The position numbers were made by a program, and so were the translations under genes. The notes beneath the pieces were generated by a model that did no database searches, was not told the origin of the DNA, and saw only the letters and a program-made list of their open reading frames with translations. This document shows positions 31,168-41,156 of a stretch of 50,279 nucleotides of DNA, piece after piece (the stretch's first letter is position 1; every line of letters starts with the position of its first letter). The stretch is from assembly GCA_037447655.1 (NCBI GenBank), contig JBBHKE010003142.1, forward strand, positions 1 through 50,279, in the 5' to 3' direction. This DNA comes from Zygnema cylindricum. Lineage: Eukaryota > Streptophyta > Zygnematophyceae > Zygnematales > Zygnemataceae.

Positions 31168-32274
31168 TCATGGAATTTCAACCTCATTTTTCGCCTCCAA
31201 CTCCTCATCCAAAAGGAGCTCATCGTCCTCGTCCTCGGATTCCGCCTCAAGTACCTGTGTGACAAGGGCCTTTTTCTTTCCTCTCGGGGTACCACCGGTC
31301 TGCCCCTCCTTTAATCGAAGCTCGGTTAGCTTAGTGCACTCTGCCATATAGTGCCCCGATTTTTTACAAAAATGACATAAACCTTTGGGAGCCCTTGGTT
31401 CGAACTCGTCAGCCTGTAATTTCTGCTCCCTACCCCCATAGTTTCCGACTGGTTTCCGGGAATTCTTGTTTCTCCAATCGGTCGCTGTTGCCAAGGCTTG
31501 GCCACTCTTTCCTCCCCTTCGGATCTCAATCGTATTCTCTCGAACGAGAATCATCCCTACCACTGAGTTCCATATCCACCTTGAGTCCGGCAAGTCCTGC
31601 ACACGGTTGACTATGTTCTCGAACTCATCAGGTAACTTCATCAGTAAACAGTTAACCTTTTCTTTTTCACTAAAAACTTTTCCCGCACTCTCTAGCTCCA
31701 TGAAGAGTGTAGCAAGCTCATTGCAAAAATCCAACATATTTCCCCCATTGTATACATACTCCTTAACTTTGTGATCAACCAACTGTTGTTGCTGAATCGT
31801 ACCACTTCGGTACATCTCTATGAGAGCCATCGAAAGATCGGATGCCCTTTCTACCTGCAAATGAGGACATGCAAGTCCTTGAGTGAGATGGCGTAGGATG
31901 AAGTGCTTTGCCGCCATATTGTTGAAGTCCCAGGTTTCAGTATCATTCTCCTCGTTCCTCGGAATAGGTGACATGAATGCTGAACCAGTTGTTATTGGTG
32001 TGGTCGCCTCCTTCTCCTTTCCTTTGTCCACCATCTCTCCTTCTTTTGTTTCCTCCGTTGAAGGTGAATCCTCTTTCCTGGTGAATCTGCTTCCTCCAAA
32101 CCCTAGAGGAATCCCAAGATTTGATGGACGCCCCAATCGTCCACTCACTATCCCCCAAAACCTTTTTTCGCATAGAGCTCCTATCATCATACTTTCCCAG
32201 TATATGAAGCTAGTTCCATTAAAGATTGGTACCCTAGAGAGTGGGCCCATAACCTGAAACTCTGAGACCTCCAT
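31168..32274 (-). CDS. Copia-A gag, 368 residues, starting inside the 5' LTR
   Basis: Intact frame. The ATG at 32274 is 20 bp inside the 5' LTR end, and the next codons are the primer-binding site (VMGP in EFQVMGPLSR). A UBN2/gag_2-type body occupies about residues 15-260, with FNGTSFIYWESMM near the start and LLMKLPDEFENIVNRV near 210-226. A CCHC zinc knuckle is at C300, C303, H308, C313. A Lys-rich then acidic tail ends in TGA (31168-31170). Compared with many copia Gags it has a charged insert at about residues 65-110. Gag forms the particle and binds the genomic RNA. The start is supported by conservation with copia-B, whose frame also opens within its LTR and reads through the PBS. Confidence 0.88.
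   Translation of the reverse strand: MEVSEFQVMGPLSRVPIFNGTSFIYWESMMIGALCEKRFWGIVSGRLGRPSNLGIPLGFGGSRFTRKEDSPSTEETKEGEMVDKGKEKEATTPITTGSAFMSPIPRNEENDTETWDFNNMAAKHFILRHLTQGLACPHLQVERASDLSMALIEMYRSGTIQQQQLVDHKVKEYVYNGGNMLDFCNELATLFMELESAGKVFSEKEKVNCLLMKLPDEFENIVNRVQDLPDSRWIWNSVVGMILVRENTIEIRRGGKSGQALATATDWRNKNSRKPVGNYGGREQKLQADEFEPRAPKGLCHFCKKSGHYMAECTKLTELRLKEGQTGGTPRGKKKALVTQVLEAESEDEDDELLLDEELEAKNEVEIP
32241..32254 (-). promoter_or_regulatory. Copia-A primer-binding site, half-tRNA initiator-Met type
   Basis: On the minus strand GGTTATGGGCCCAC abuts the LTR end TTTCA. All 14 bases are complementary to the anticodon arm of plant initiator tRNA-Met (GTGGGCCCATAACC), not to its 3' end. This implies priming by a tRNA cut in or beside the anticodon loop. 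Confidence 0.8.
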
Positions 32275-33302
32275 AAGTCCTCAGAGTGGACAGCTTCCAA
32301 GAAGCCTCTAGGATAATCTTGACCCCTTTGTGTTTCAGCAAAAACAACTGCCACCCTTGCAGATAAAGACTCTGACCACCTGCACCCTTCTGAAGGGAAG
32401 ACTCCCGTGAGTTGATAGCAAAAAGAACCTCTGAATTTGCTCCCGTGAGCAGTAAGTTATGGAGGGTCAATGTTGACCTTTTGTACAGAAGCTCTCTAGG
32501 AGAGAGGGTCCTATCTTCTTGTTTTTCTAAGTCCTATCTCTCTCACAGACTCTATCTACTAATGTACGGAACCAATCAGAATACAGTTCCGTACGCAAAA
32601 GTACAGCTGCCGGTGTACTTTATGTAAGGACATTGTACGACATGGCCTAAATGTCCACACGTGGAATGTCCGGATTCGCTCCTTTAATCCTCGGAGATGC
32701 CGCGCTCCAATGTAACATCGCCACGCGTCATCCAATGTGGCGATGCCCACAAACCGCCGAATTCTTCTTCCGCGATCTCGGCACTAATTCCGGCTGTCCG
32801 ATTAAACTCGCATTTGATCATAGCCGTAATAAATACATGCGCGGTATTTGTTTCGCTTACGAAATCAATGCGCGGTATTGATTTCTTATCCGTACCGCAA
32901 TTCGTACTTTTACACTACCATATCTATGTATCCCGTTAACAGTTATAGTTAAATGATTTATCCTACGTGTACATGTTTAAATAATTATCGTATTGTATAA
33001 TGCTTAAGACTACTTATAGACTTAACGGCTAAGGCTACCGGCTATCTACTCTTTGTCGGCCGGCAGGTACCAGGATCAAATCCTGTCGCCGGCACATACC
33101 TTTTAGTAAATAATCCCTTAACTTATATAAATTTCCCGTAAACCTCAGGATAACCTAGGTAGCCATGGCTCTAGCTTCCTCTCCAATTTCTCAGTGACTG
33201 CGACAAGTTTGAGAGTTGGAGAGAGAAGTTAGAGGTAGACTGCCGCGGCTTCTTTATTTCTATTCAGACCTAGAAAATACTTAAAAACCATTAATTTCTA
33301 CA
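32255..33302 (-). repeat. Copia-A 5' LTR
   Basis: 1,048 bp. In element orientation it begins TGTAGAAATTAATGG and ends GGTCTCAGAGTTTCA, directly followed by the PBS. It contains the gag start codon 20 bp from its end. Confidence 0.93.
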
Positions 33303-33307
33303 TCTCT

Positions 33308-34168
33308 CACCTCTCATCCTATAAAATCATGTGTTGGTTGTTCACTTCGCAAGATCCACAAATCGCCATTTCCACATGAAACATACCACAAATCGGAAAG
33401 AGTTATGCAGCTTATACATTTTGATGTTCTCGGTCCTTCACAAGTGGCTTTGGCTGGAGGCGTCCACTATATGGTCACATTTACACATGACTACTCGAGG
33501 TTCACCAAATTATACTTCCTGCAACATAAATGTAAAGTGTTTACTCACTTTAGACACTACAAAGCGTGGGCGGAGAAGCTTCATGGATTTCCAATATTGG
33601 TGTTGAGATCAGACAACGAGGAGAATACACATAAAAGGAATTCAAAGAATTTCTCCTTCAGGAAAGTATCAGTTACAATCTTACAATCCCATAAACACCG
33701 GAATAGAATGGTGTTTCTGAAAAGTTAAATAGTACAGTGACAGGGAGTGCTCGGTCCATGCTTGTAGATAATGGGCTAGATTTGAAATTCTGGGTTGAAA
33801 CACTAAACTGTGCTGTTTATATTAAGAATATAGTTGCTCCTAGATCTGATAGCACTACACCTTATGAGATTTGGACAAGAGAGAAACCTGATGTTAGTCA
33901 CTTTAAGATCTTTGGCAACAAGTCTGTTATTCTAGACACTTCACATGATAGATGGAAAACGGAGGCTAAAAGCCTACCTGGGATTTTCATGGGGTATGAT
34001 GATAATGCGAAAGGGTATAGAGTTTTTGTATTTGAAAAACAGAAAGTGATTATCTCTAAGAATATCCAAATTAAAGATGAACTAGATTCGGTTGACCTAT
34101 TTATTGTGCCAGATCAACAGGCAAGGGAAAAACAAGAATATATTATTTTGTACCATACGCAGCGAGTC
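33308..34168 (+). pseudogene. Copia-B integrase core and C-terminal region
   Basis: Resumes after copia-A with the second half of the zinc site (CVGCSLRKIHKSPFP). The catalytic core follows: IHFDVLGP with the first Asp and LRSDNEE with the second. The third catalytic motif (normally NGVAERLNRT) is spoiled by frame changes around 33690-33735. From 33737 the C-terminal region is clean: ARSMLVDNGLDLKFW, YIKNIVAPRS, YEIWTREKPDVSHFKIFG, GIFMGYDDNAKGYRVF. It runs into the MITE at 34171. Confidence 0.87.
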
Positions 34169-34170
34169 TA

Positions 34171-34659
34171 CACCGTGAATCACTATTAGCGTACATGACG
34201 CTAATTGGGGTACCGCTTTTTTTGGGGCAAATTCTCAAATAGAATAAAGTACGCTAAATGTTTTTGCACGTTATTTGAGGTACCCCGCTCAATTCGGTTC
34301 ATAACTGTAATTTAGTGCCCTTTTAAATAGTGTGGTGTACGGGCTGCTAGATCTGTACTATTCCGTACACTTTTAAATTTAAAAGTACATAAAATATAAT
34401 AATATATAATTGCGTAAATATTTTCCGGCATACGCAGATGTCAAAAAAACGCGACGGCGTACGATTTGAATAATTTCGTACATATACATGTTTTAGTGTG
34501 GACATATTATGTGCTGAAAATTTTTACAAAGCAGTTTACAAATTAGAGTACATGATAAATTAGTATCATGGTGTACCCGAAAAAACACAATTTACCGTAA
34601 AGTACGCTAATTGTTTAATTACGCTATCTATTTCATTACGCTAATAGCGATTCACGGTG
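34171..34659. mobile_element. CACCG-family MITE, 489 bp, inserted in copia-B
   Basis: Inverted ends CACCGTGAATCACTATTAGC (left) and the right-end equivalent with one mismatch over 23 bp. TA is duplicated at 34169-34170 and 34660-34661. The 491-bp insertion shifts the frame by two; removing it and one TA makes the copia-B frame continuous, which fixes the boundaries. The subterminal regions repeat TACGCTAAT/ATTAGCGTA several times. The right half is homologous, inverted, to 48275-48500. Confidence 0.93.
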
Positions 34660-34661
34660 TA

Positions 34662-35570
34662 CTTTCCACCAGCAAGCGTGACACCTCTTCCTTCAGTTCC
34701 TCTGGTGCCTTCACAAGATGTTTCACCACAAGTTACAACTCAGGCGAAAAGAGCTGCTACACAGTCAGTACCAGATCAAGTTGCGGTTCAAACGAAACAG
34801 AAAAATCAGTGGTTGCCGACGATTTCAGCCTCAAAACTTCTGAGGGGAAAAAATCTAGCATCCGCCTGCAAGCAAGCTCTCACTTTGCTTTTTCTGCAGC
34901 TACAGAGGAGCCTTTAACGATTCAAGAGGCATTCCCATCACCCGAGAGAAATCGGTGGATCGAGGCGGCAAACGATGAAATGAAGTCTATTATGGAGGCG
35001 CAGACATGGGAGCTGGTGGATCTTCCTCCGGGTAGAAAAGCCATTGGCAGCAAATGGGTATTCAAGGTCAAGCTGAACCCCGACAACACCATTGAAAGGT
35101 ATATAGCCAGACTAGTGGCCAAAGGGTACAATAAAAAATAAGGTATTGGCTTTGAAGAAACCTTCTCTCCAGTTGTCAAATTTCCCACTGTCAGAATTTT
35201 GCTAACGGCTATAGAAAATATGGAAATACATCAAATGGATGTTAAAGCGGCCTTTTTGCATGGAGAGTTAAGAGAAACCATTTAAATGAAGCAATCTGAA
35301 ATGTATATTGAAAAGGGAAAGGAAGAATTAGTGTGTAAATTGATGAAATCTTTGTATAGGCTAAAACAAGCCTCGCGTCGGTGGAATTTCAAGTTAGATG
35401 AGTTTTTGACTGGGCTAGGTTTTAAGAGAATTAACTCAGATCATTCTCTATATGTCTTACAAGGGGAGGATGAGATACTATACATTGCTGTATATGTGGA
35501 TGACTTATTATTAATAAGTAAATCAATGGATGAAATAAACCGCTTAAAGCAGCTTTAAGGTCCAAGTTTG
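34662..35570 (+). pseudogene. Copia-B reverse transcriptase
   Basis: Starts with the Pro/Ser/Thr-rich tail after integrase (PPASVTPLPSVPLV), with a frame change near 34790-34850. RT motifs follow: EAFPSPERNRWIEAANDEM, WELVDLPPGRKAIGSKWVF, RLVAKGY, then a TAA at 35139, EETFSPVVKFPTVRIL, HQMDVKAAFLHGELRE, another TAA at 35283, LYRLKQASRRWNFKLDEF and the catalytic IAVYVDDLLLIS. It ends in a frameshift at about 35556. Confidence 0.88.
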
Positions 35571-35572
35571 AG

Positions 35573-36464
35573 ATGAAGGACCTCGGTGAGGCCAAGTATA
35601 TCTTAGGTATACAGGTAGAAAGAGACAAGAACAAAAGGTTGATTATCTTGACTCAGAAAGAAGCGATAGGTAACATGTTGGAAAGATTTGAAATGAAAGA
35701 TGTGAAAGGATCCGTAACTCCTATGGAAATCAGGCAGAAATTGGAAAGAATTGATATAGATTCAGGCATAATGGTTGGTGAGAGTCTAGAGACAAGGGAG
35801 GAAGAGTTTATGGCTTCAAAGCCATATAGACAGGTAGTTGAGAGTCTTATGTATTGTAGGAATTGTACGAGACCCGATATTGCACCAGTTGTGGGAGTCT
35901 TGAGTAGAAGACTGCAGAATCCTAAAAGGGTAGATTGGGAAGCAGCGAAAAGGGTGTTGAGATATCTTGCAGGTATTCGAAATCTCAAGCTTGTACTCGA
36001 ATGACGAGAGGTGAAAAAAAGACGTGGAGCGATGCTATCTATGGGGACATGCCAAGCTGGAAATCTACAACCAATTTTGTTCTTAAGATTGGAGATGGAA
36101 CTTGCTGCTGGAGTAGCAAATTTTAAAAGGTTATTGCTCAATCCACAATGGGGTTTGAATACATGGCTGCTGCTTCGGCCCTCAAGAAGCTCCTATGGGT
36201 TAAGTCTATTCTACACGAACTTGAGTTTATGCAAACAGGTCCTTAGTCTATCTGGTGTGACAACCAAGTAGCCATTGCAATTGCCTCTAACCAAAGCCAT
36301 CATTTTAAAAGCAAACACATGGATGTTAGACTTCACTTTGTCAAGGAAAAATTACTTGCAAAGGTCATTAAATTGTGTTATTTACTGGATGAGAAAACGG
36401 TGGCTGACATGTTAACAAAAGTCCTCCGTGCTTCTAAGTCGCAGTTTTGCAGAGATGCTATTTA
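35573..36464 (+). pseudogene. Copia-B RT C-terminal part and RNase H
   Basis: MKDLGEAKYILGIQVERD and CTRPDIAPVVGVLSRRL lead into RNase H. RNase H is broken by frame changes at 36000-36250: TWSDAIYGD, then a stop, then WCDNQVAIAIA. It ends with HHFKSKHMDVRLHFVKEK and VADMLTKVL, the Ty1/copia C-terminal signature, closing at 36464 just before the polypurine tract. Confidence 0.87.
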
Positions 36465-36490
36465 ACTAAATTAGTAACCGAGTCTAAAGA

Positions 36491-36500
36491 TTTAGGGGAG
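36491..36500 (+). promoter_or_regulatory. Copia-B polypurine tract
   Basis: TTTAGGGGAG directly precedes the 3' LTR start TGTTGAG, as expected for the plus-strand primer. Confidence 0.8.
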
Positions 36501-37615
36501 TGTTGAGATTTGAAAACTTTGTTCACTAAATAGAACTATGAGAGGAGACCAAAAAAAGACTTTGAATATTTTCTAAGTAGTTTTATGTAATACCTACCTT
36601 TATTAGTATTACAGTAGCAAAAGTACAATAGAGTGTATCATAGTTCTTCATGTTTTACAGAGTGGCGTCGACACGCTTTATGCAGCAGACAATTGGAATC
36701 GGCGGAACAGACGGACGAAATTTGGTCTGGATACCTCGGAAAATATATGGTATGGCGACTTTTGGATTCATACGGATATCTTGGAAATATATTGTACGGA
36801 ACATTTTTATGATCGTTAAATGGAAACGTCCGAATATTTCGGATATGTGTTGTACGATATGATTTATGATCATCGATTTCGAGTGGTGTCGACGGACGCG
36901 ATTCACCTAGGACCAGAAGCATGAATCACGTGGGACCGCAAGTGACGAGGCGTGATTTACGTGGGACCACAAGTGACGAGGCGTGATTCACGTGGGACCA
37001 CAAGTGACGAAGCATTCATGTGCTTTGTATTACTCTACGATAGTCGGCAAGACTTTAGCGACTATTGTGACCGAGTATGTGGAACATTTTGTACGGTTTG
37101 CCATCTGAAAATATTTGAATAAACATTGTTTTGTAGTTTAGTGTAATAAAAATTAGTGTTTTATTAATTTTGTTTTTGGAAAATAATAATTAGGTTTTTG
37201 GAGGTTTCACGATACAGGACAGCACAGGCTGGATAATTTATCGTTAGTCAGGAGAGTTCTTTAGTACGGTCACCCGAATTAGTGTGACCAGTAGATACTC
37301 ACTGTGAGTATATAGTTTAGGACTTAGCCAATTTTGAAACATCCATTTTTGGGATTATGACATTTTAAGGGCAGGTTTTCGGAAACTATAGGAGTCATAT
37401 CTTATGATTTACTGGGTCATTTGAGCTCCAATTTTGGGAATTGTTAGTTTACTTTGTTGTGTATAATTGTGAGAAATCTGAGGTATATTGGCCTTTTTGA
37501 GTCATATTTTGTGTGAGCTGAAAGCTGGTTGTTGAGGAGGTGTTTGATAGTTTTTGTTGTTTTCCATGTCTTCTTCCACTACTACTGCTGGTCCTCCTCC
37601 TACAACGGTCATTAT
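36501..37615 (+). repeat. Copia-B 3' LTR
   Basis: Homologous to 24327-25428 from TGTTGAGATTTGAAA to 'ctcctacaacggt'. The last bases differ: the 5' LTR has 'ggttgtacaacaaca' and this copy only 'cattat' before the target duplication, so its terminus has been altered. A TATA-like 'gagtatatag' remains. Confidence 0.85.
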
Positions 37616-37620
37616 TTGTG

Positions 37621-38015
37621 CATCACTCAATCTCTGTAGATATGAAAGTCTGCCTTATTATCACGGTAAACTATAAATTCCTTATTATGCAAATAACAAC
37701 GCCATCTAATGAATGAATGAACAATTCTAAGTAATTCCTTTTCTTGTGCTAGATAGTTTCTTTTCATCATCATTAAATTTCTTAGACTCACAATATGATG
37801 AAAAAGTTTGTCGATCTTTTGACTTATGACTGCACCTAGACCTTTATCTTATGCATTTGTATTGATCAGAACTTCAAATTCCATAGCAGGATCAGGATAC
37901 ACCAGTGTAGGGGCAGAGGTGAACTGCCCTTTTAGTTGCTGGAAAGCTTTCTTCTGATCGGCTCCCCACACAAACGTCTCATTTTCCCGTAGTAAATTCG
38001 TCAAAGGTGCGGCGA
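37621..38015 (-). pseudogene. Gypsy-2 RNase H, upstream part
   Basis: Reads the RT connection (ENETFVWGADQKKAFQQLK) and then RNase H (EFEVLINTNA, a stop, DKGLGAVISQ; LAQEKELLRIVHSFIRW; VYRDNKA). It is cut by copia-B at 37620 and completed at 24321. The catalytic TDAS-type motif reads INTNA, so the first Asp is lost. Confidence 0.83.
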
Positions 38016-38864
38016 TCATATTGAAGTTCTTGAAATTTTTTTGTAATAAGTGGTTAATCTCAAAAATGATCTTACTTCTGTGACATTAGTGGGTTGCTTC
38101 CAATTTTGGATTGTAGTAATTTTGAATGGATCTGTTTTAACACATTCTCCACTAACTACATGTTCCAATAATAATTTTCCATTTTTAAAATAACTCGATT
38201 TTGACATTTTTCTATATAATTTTCTTTCCCTTAACCTTTCTAACACTTTCTTTAAATGAATTACATGTTGCTTTTTAGATTCGCTGGAAATTACAATATC
38301 GTCTATAAAATCCTAAACAAAGTCATCTATATAATCTGAAAAGGTTTGGTTCATTAATCTTTGGTAAGTGGGCGGTGCATTCGTTAAGTCGAATGGCATC
38401 ACTATCCATTCGAAATGACCCACCCGAGTCCTGAAAGCAGTTTAATCAACATCTTCAATTCTAATCGGCACGTGATTAAAGCCATTACGCAGGTCTATCA
38501 ACGAAAATACTTTAGCACCTTTTAAACGATCTATCAAATCAGAAATTAAAGGAAACGGATACTTATCCTTCACCGTAATCTTGTTCAGACTACGATAATC
38601 GACACACGTTCTCAATGTTCCGTCCTTCTTTTTGACGAAGAAAACTGGTGCTCTGTACGATGATTTGCTGGGCTGAATATATCCTTTCTCTAGGAGTTCT
38701 TTGATCTGTTTCTTTAACTCCTGCTCAAAGAAACTGTGTTTATAAATTCCTGTGACATGAGGATTACATCCACGTTCAAGGTTAATAACATGTTCTTCAT
38801 CTCGGGAAGGTGGCCTTCCCGAGGGTAAATCACTTGGGAAAACATCTTGAAATTCAAAAATCAA
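38016..38864 (-). pseudogene. Gypsy-2 reverse transcriptase
   Basis: The first 140 residues (38442-38864) include [37 protein letters not shown] and [13 protein letters not shown], then a TAA at 38442. Beyond it the same reading gives [17 protein letters not shown] and the catalytic FIDD at about 38300, with another stop just before. The thumb region (38016-38246) follows in a separate frame. A standard Ty3 RT, inactivated by stops. Confidence 0.87.
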
Positions 38865-38914
38865 ATCCTTAACAGCAACATCAGATGTATTAATCTCAGT
38901 TACAAAATCAGATT

Positions 38915-39538
38915 TTAGTTTTTCGAAAGTTTTAGTGGTGTTTGATTTAGTGATGACATCAATGTTAGTGTTTCTCTCCCCCTTTCATCAGTAACTGCCT
39001 CAGTTACTAATAACAAGAAAGCATGATTTGTTTTATCTTTTAAGTGCTTTTTAAATTGTTTAGCAGATATCAAACCTTCCACTCCCAATCTGGTTATGTT
39101 ATTTATATGATTCCTATGCAATTTCTTAGGAGATAATGCTTGCAAAACCTTCCAACCGTTTTCAGACCTCACTTTCAAGGTGTTAATTTCCCAATTAATT
39201 TGAGGATTGTGTTCAGTTAACCAAGGCTTTCCCAAAATTAGTTCTTCACTTCCCAAATTCATTATTTCACACACAACTTTCATTTTATGACCCTGGATAT
39301 CAACTTCTATCGTGTCAGTTTGTAAGTCTAATGTGGACTTATTACCATTTGCCACTTGAACATGTAAAGGCTTTTCCCTTATGACAGTAGGAATTTTATT
39401 TTCCTCTACAAACTTATGTGAAATAAAATTATGTGTGGCACCTGAATCAACCATTACTCTCAACGGTTTTCCTTCCACTAATGACCCGAATCTAATCAAA
39501 CTGTATCTGGTGTCATCATTACTTAACTGTCCTAACAT
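38915..39538 (-). pseudogene. Gypsy-2 protease
   Basis: A 207-residue frame. Retropepsin active site MVDSGATHNFIS is at about residues 29-40, and the end of the fold reads ELILGKPWLTEHNPQINW. A linker follows and ends at a stop before RT. The protease fold looks intact, but it is separated from RT by a stop and frame change. Confidence 0.87.
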
Positions 39539-39839
39539 AGGTCTGTTGTTGAGAATTTTCTCATTTTGAGAATTTCATCAGAAGGATTCTTTAAACTATG
39601 CAGTGTTGTGAGAATCATAATAAATCCAGCTATCCTAACTTTTCCATTCATTAATTTGCCCTCCAAAGTTAACTCTTTAACTTTTGGATCCGGTTGACTT
39701 AACTGAAGACTTTCAGTTAGTTTTTTCCGTTTCCCACCTCGTGGGCTTGTTGCTCAGCTAGGTATAATGCAATATCCTCTTGAAGACCTTCATTTACTTC
39801 GACTGTTTTGAGAGAACCTTTATCTGTACAGTCTTTAGC

Positions 39840-41068
39840 GTAATGATATGGACCTCCGCATTTGAAAGAAGTGACTTTTTTTTTGGGTTATATGCACTCT
39901 CTACTAAAATGTCCCTCCTCTCCACAGTTATAACAGTTAATGTTTTTCAGTTGTGCACACTCAAATGCTCTATGACCCTTTTTTTGACAAATAGTGCATG
40001 TGGGGATGGTAAGGTTAGGCTTCTGGGCATTAATGCTTGGATTAGAACTTTTAATGTACCCCCCTCTATTGTTAAATTTATTTCCTGCATTAACACTATG
40101 TCCACCCCTTTGATTTCCCCTTAAGATATTTTGCCTATTCACCAGACCAGCATTCAAACCCTCTTCAACAAATTCCTCCTCATCCCACTCTGATACTTCA
40201 TTCAAATTACCCCTAAGTGATCGAGTTTTGTGATTATACCCCAATTGATCCTCTAATTTCAATGACTTATCTTGTAATTCCTTCAAATTATTAAATTTTT
40301 GATGTTTTAGTTCTGATTTCAATATAGGATTCAAATAGTTTCAAGAAATGTAACTTAGCCATTTCATCAGTCAAACTTATGACATGAATGCTAGATGAGT
40401 CAAATTCCACAATATAATCATTCACAAATCCAATTTTCTTATAATTCAACCACTTTTTTTCCATTCAAGATTTAAAAGTGACAGGCAACAAACACGATGT
40501 GATCCCGGTTTTAAAAGCTTCCCAATCTGCATTATCAGGAATCAAATTATATCTTTTCCGAGTGTAATACCCAATTTAAGCATCACATTTCAAACAGCTA
40601 ACAGCAAAAGAATTGTTATCATCACGATCATAATTTCTAAATTCCAAATAATACTCCATGTGAAAAATCGAAGCATCCAACTCATCAATCTTGTTACTAT
40701 CAAAAGATGGTGCCTCGCTAATAGACAACTTCAGATCTCTTATCATTTTTGGTTTATCATGATCATCTTCCCTAAAACTGACATTTCTCTTATTACTATC
40801 ACCCTTTTTGTCATTAACATCATTTTTGTTGTGAATTAATTTAATTAGGTCGTCCATTATCTGGTGTGAATCAAATTAAACTTGAAACATTCCCATTTTC
40901 TTTAACATCTTTCAATACACTCTTCAATTGATAAATTGTTTCATCCACAGCAGCAACATGATAATTAAATCTTTTGGCCAATTTCACAGTGCGCTTCTTC
41001 AACACATTCAAAGCATTCCCCATTTCACGTTTCCATACAGAGTTCGCCATCATTACACAATGAATCAA
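39840..41068 (-). pseudogene. Gypsy-2 gag
   Basis: Broken into several frames. 40871-41068 is a Lys-rich N-terminal piece. 40576-40857 starts the capsid-like domain (IDELDASIFHMEYYLEFRNY, SCLK). 39888-40334 is a basic, Asn/Gly-rich nucleocapsid with two CCHC knuckles, CTICQKKGHRAFEC and CYNCGEEGHFSREC. A third knuckle follows in another frame (CGGPYHYAKDC, first Cys lost) at about 39835-39875. Three knuckles is more than the single one usual in plant Ty3 Gag. Confidence 0.82.
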
Positions 41069-41156
41069 GCAAAATGAAAGACAAAATATAATTTCTCAAA
41101 GCAATTTGCTGAGAATTTGAAGTCCTCAGATTGCTCGAATCGAAGACTTTTTATCT

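Larger units (their letters stand above)
26864..33302 (-). mobile_element. Copia-A: near-complete Ty1/copia element with TCTCT target duplication
   Basis: 6,439 bp on the minus strand, inserted in the copia-B integrase zinc region. Both LTRs are 1,048 bp. TCTCT flanks it at 26859-26863 and 33303-33307. PBS and polypurine tract are present. Order: gag, protease, integrase, RT, RNase H. Few lesions are seen: an in-frame TGA between gag and protease, one frameshift near 29735, a TAG at about 29462 and one frameshift near 28870. It is the best-preserved element in the window. LTRs differ by roughly 3-8% depending on the segment, by eye. Confidence 0.95.
24327..37615 (+). mobile_element. Copia-B: Ty1/copia element inserted in gypsy-2 RNase H, itself split twice
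   Basis: A plus-strand element with LTRs at 24327-25428 and 36501-37615. Domains run gag, protease, integrase, RT, RNase H, the Ty1/copia order. Flanks CTGTG (24322-24326) and TTGTG (37616-37620) look like a 5-bp target duplication with one change, and the gypsy-2 frame closes across them. It is interrupted by copia-A (26864-33302) and by a 489-bp MITE (34171-34659). Without these it is about 6.35 kb, close to the 6.44 kb of copia-A. Many stops make it inactive. Confidence 0.9.

Noticed and set aside
31883-32257. Plus-strand frame opposite copia-A gag
   Set aside because: Antisense shadow of an intact gag frame.
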